Shown piece by piece: positions 62,787 to 64,000 of a stretch of DNA of 64,000 nt. The stretch's first letter is position 1; every line of letters starts with the position of its first letter. The translations under genes and the position numbers were made by a program. The notes below the pieces were generated by a model that worked only from the letters and a program-made list of their open reading frames with translations, was not told the origin of the DNA and searched no databases. Location of the stretch: assembly GCA_963809715.1 (NCBI GenBank), contig CAWEKO010000006.1:124001-188000 (forward strand), given 5' to 3'. This stretch comes from Bog-473 sp963809715. GTDB lineage: Bacteria > Actinomycetota > Acidimicrobiia > Acidimicrobiales > RAAP-2.

Positions 62787-64000
62787 ATGAAGGCAGACGA
62801 GATGATCCTCATCAGCGTGGATGATCACATCGCGGAGCCGGCGGACATGTTCGAGGGTCACGTTCCGGCAAAGTACCGACACCTCACTCCTCGGGTGGAG
62901 ACAGACGAACGCGGCTTCCAGCAGTGGTGGTATGGCGAGAAGAAGGGCCGCAATCTTGGGTTGAATGCTGTCGCGGGCAAGCCTCCCGAGATGTACAACG
63001 TCAACCCAACCAGCTACAGCGAAATGCGCCCGGGCTGCTACGACGTCCACGAGCGGGTACGCGACATGTCGGCCGGCGGGACGCTGGCCGGGCTCAACTT
63101 TCCCAACTGGACGGGGTTTTCGGGTCAGGTGCTGAACGAGGGCCCTGACCTCATGGTCAACGAGGTGATGATCAAGGCCTACAACGACTGGCATGTCGAC
63201 GAATGGTGCGGCAGCTACCCGGACCGGTTCATTCCCTGCGGAATTCTTCCGCTCTTCGACGTGCACAAGGCGGCAGAGGAGGTGCGTCGACTGGCGGCCA
63301 AGGGGTGCCACGCCGTCACGTTCTCGGAAAATCCGTCGGCACTCCACATGCCGTCCATCCACTCTGGCCACTGGGATCCTCTTTTCGCCGCGTGCTCTGA
63401 CTCGGGGACGGTCCTCTGCCTGCATGTCGGATCTTCGTCCAAGGCTGCCTCGACGTCGCCCGATGCACCCCCCTCCGTGGGCATGGGGCTCTCCTCTGTC
63501 ATGTCGATATATTCGCTGGGTGATCTGTTGTGGGCGGATTTCTGGTGGCGATTTCCGGATCTGACCTTCTCACTCACAGAGGGTGACATCGGTTGGATCC
63601 CGTATTTCCTGCAGCGAGCTGAGCACATTCAGGCACGCCATTCCGGCTGGACAGGACAGCAGTTCCCAGAAGGCATGGGGCCCGCCGATGTGTTCAGGCA
63701 GCGAATTCTCTGCTGCTTCATCAATGATCCCATCGGCGTCAGACTCATCGACCAGTTCAACATCGACAACGTCTGTTGGGAGTCGGACTTTCCGCATTCG
63801 GACAGCTCGTGGCCCCACGGTCCTGAGGTCAACGAGCTGCAGTTCGCCTCGCTATCAGACGACCAGGTAAACAAGGTCACCCACGAGAACGCCATGCGGC
63901 ATTTCTCGTTCGACCCATTTAGCACTAGGCCCAAAGAGAGGGCGACGGTTCGTGCTCTCAGAGCCGAGGCAATGGACGTGGACACCGTGACCAGGGTGGG
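62787..64000 (+). CDS. Amidohydrolase family protein (ACMSD-like), cut by window end
   Basis: The frame from ATG 62787 stays open for 404 codons to the window edge, so the C-terminus is missing. GAAGGGGGG precedes the start. Residues ISVDDHIAEPADMF near 9-22, MRPGCYDVHERVRDMSAGG, YNDWHVDEWCGSYPDRF, LHVGSS and ESDFPHSDSSWPHGPE show a close relation to the gene at 31736, including the same metal-site residues. Likely a metal-dependent hydrolase or decarboxylase in the same pathway. The last residues (RATVRALRAEAMDVD) match the tail of 31736, so only a short piece is missing. Confidence 0.87.
   Translation, partial: MKADEMILISVDDHIAEPADMFEGHVPAKYRHLTPRVETDERGFQQWWYGEKKGRNLGLNAVAGKPPEMYNVNPTSYSEMRPGCYDVHERVRDMSAGGTLAGLNFPNWTGFSGQVLNEGPDLMVNEVMIKAYNDWHVDEWCGSYPDRFIPCGILPLFDVHKAAEEVRRLAAKGCHAVTFSENPSALHMPSIHSGHWDPLFAACSDSGTVLCLHVGSSSKAASTSPDAPPSVGMGLSSVMSIYSLGDLLWADFWWRFPDLTFSLTEGDIGWIPYFLQRAEHIQARHSGWTGQQFPEGMGPADVFRQRILCCFINDPIGVRLIDQFNIDNVCWESDFPHSDSSWPHGPEVNELQFASLSDDQVNKVTHENAMRHFSFDPFSTRPKERATVRALRAEAMDVDTVTRV

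Overview
The window is high-GC DNA from an actinobacterium. Many class I CoA ligases, CaiB/BaiF CoA-transferases, crotonase-fold enzymes, SCP-x-like thiolase plus DUF35 genes, and ATGA/GTGA gene overlaps point to a soil or aquatic lineage, perhaps Acidimicrobiia. This placement is an inference; no rRNA or tRNA gene is visible. About 52 protein genes or gene remnants are supported.

Positions 1-25 kb are mixed housekeeping and accessory DNA: a decayed GAPDH gene, a phosphoribosyltransferase with an MFS carrier, a TIG-domain surface protein, an isocitrate/isopropylmalate-type dehydrogenase, a three-domain DNA ligase D, a TetR plus SDR operon, a secreted esterase followed by a HAD-phosphatase remnant, a CoA ligase, a phospholipase C-like enzyme, two divergently transcribed related membrane proteins of unknown function, a MarR plus DHA2-type efflux operon, and a DUF1345 gene cut by one amber codon.

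From about 24.6 kb to the right edge the DNA is almost entirely catabolic. It holds four CoA ligases, two acyl-CoA dehydrogenases, six crotonase-fold proteins, a MaoC/FAS1-type hydratase, SDRs (one of the 2,4-dienoyl-CoA reductase type), an SCP-x/Ltp2-like thiolase next to a DUF35 partner, two CaiB/BaiF loci, three related amidohydrolases, a cytochrome P450, a signal-less Peripla_BP_6 protein and a complete branched-chain-type ABC importer. The set fits import, CoA activation, dehydrogenation, hydration and retro-aldol or thiolytic cleavage of an unknown branched or cyclic acid. CoA ligase, Ltp2-like thiolase and DUF35 together resemble steroid or isoprenoid side-chain pathways, but the substrate cannot be read from sequence.

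The strongest new signal is an AT-rich near-palindrome, ATATAATATAC or close variants, present in ten promoter regions of this catabolic block and seen nowhere else in the window. It contains a -10-like TATAAT, in several cases sits so close to the start codon that leaderless transcription is likely, and also lies at the start of a GntR/FCD regulator gene. I propose a GntR-controlled regulon. Other notable points are a 432-bp near-identical block shared by two tandem crotonase genes, single-base frameshifts in the thiolase and one CaiB gene, and the nonsense-interrupted DUF1345 gene.
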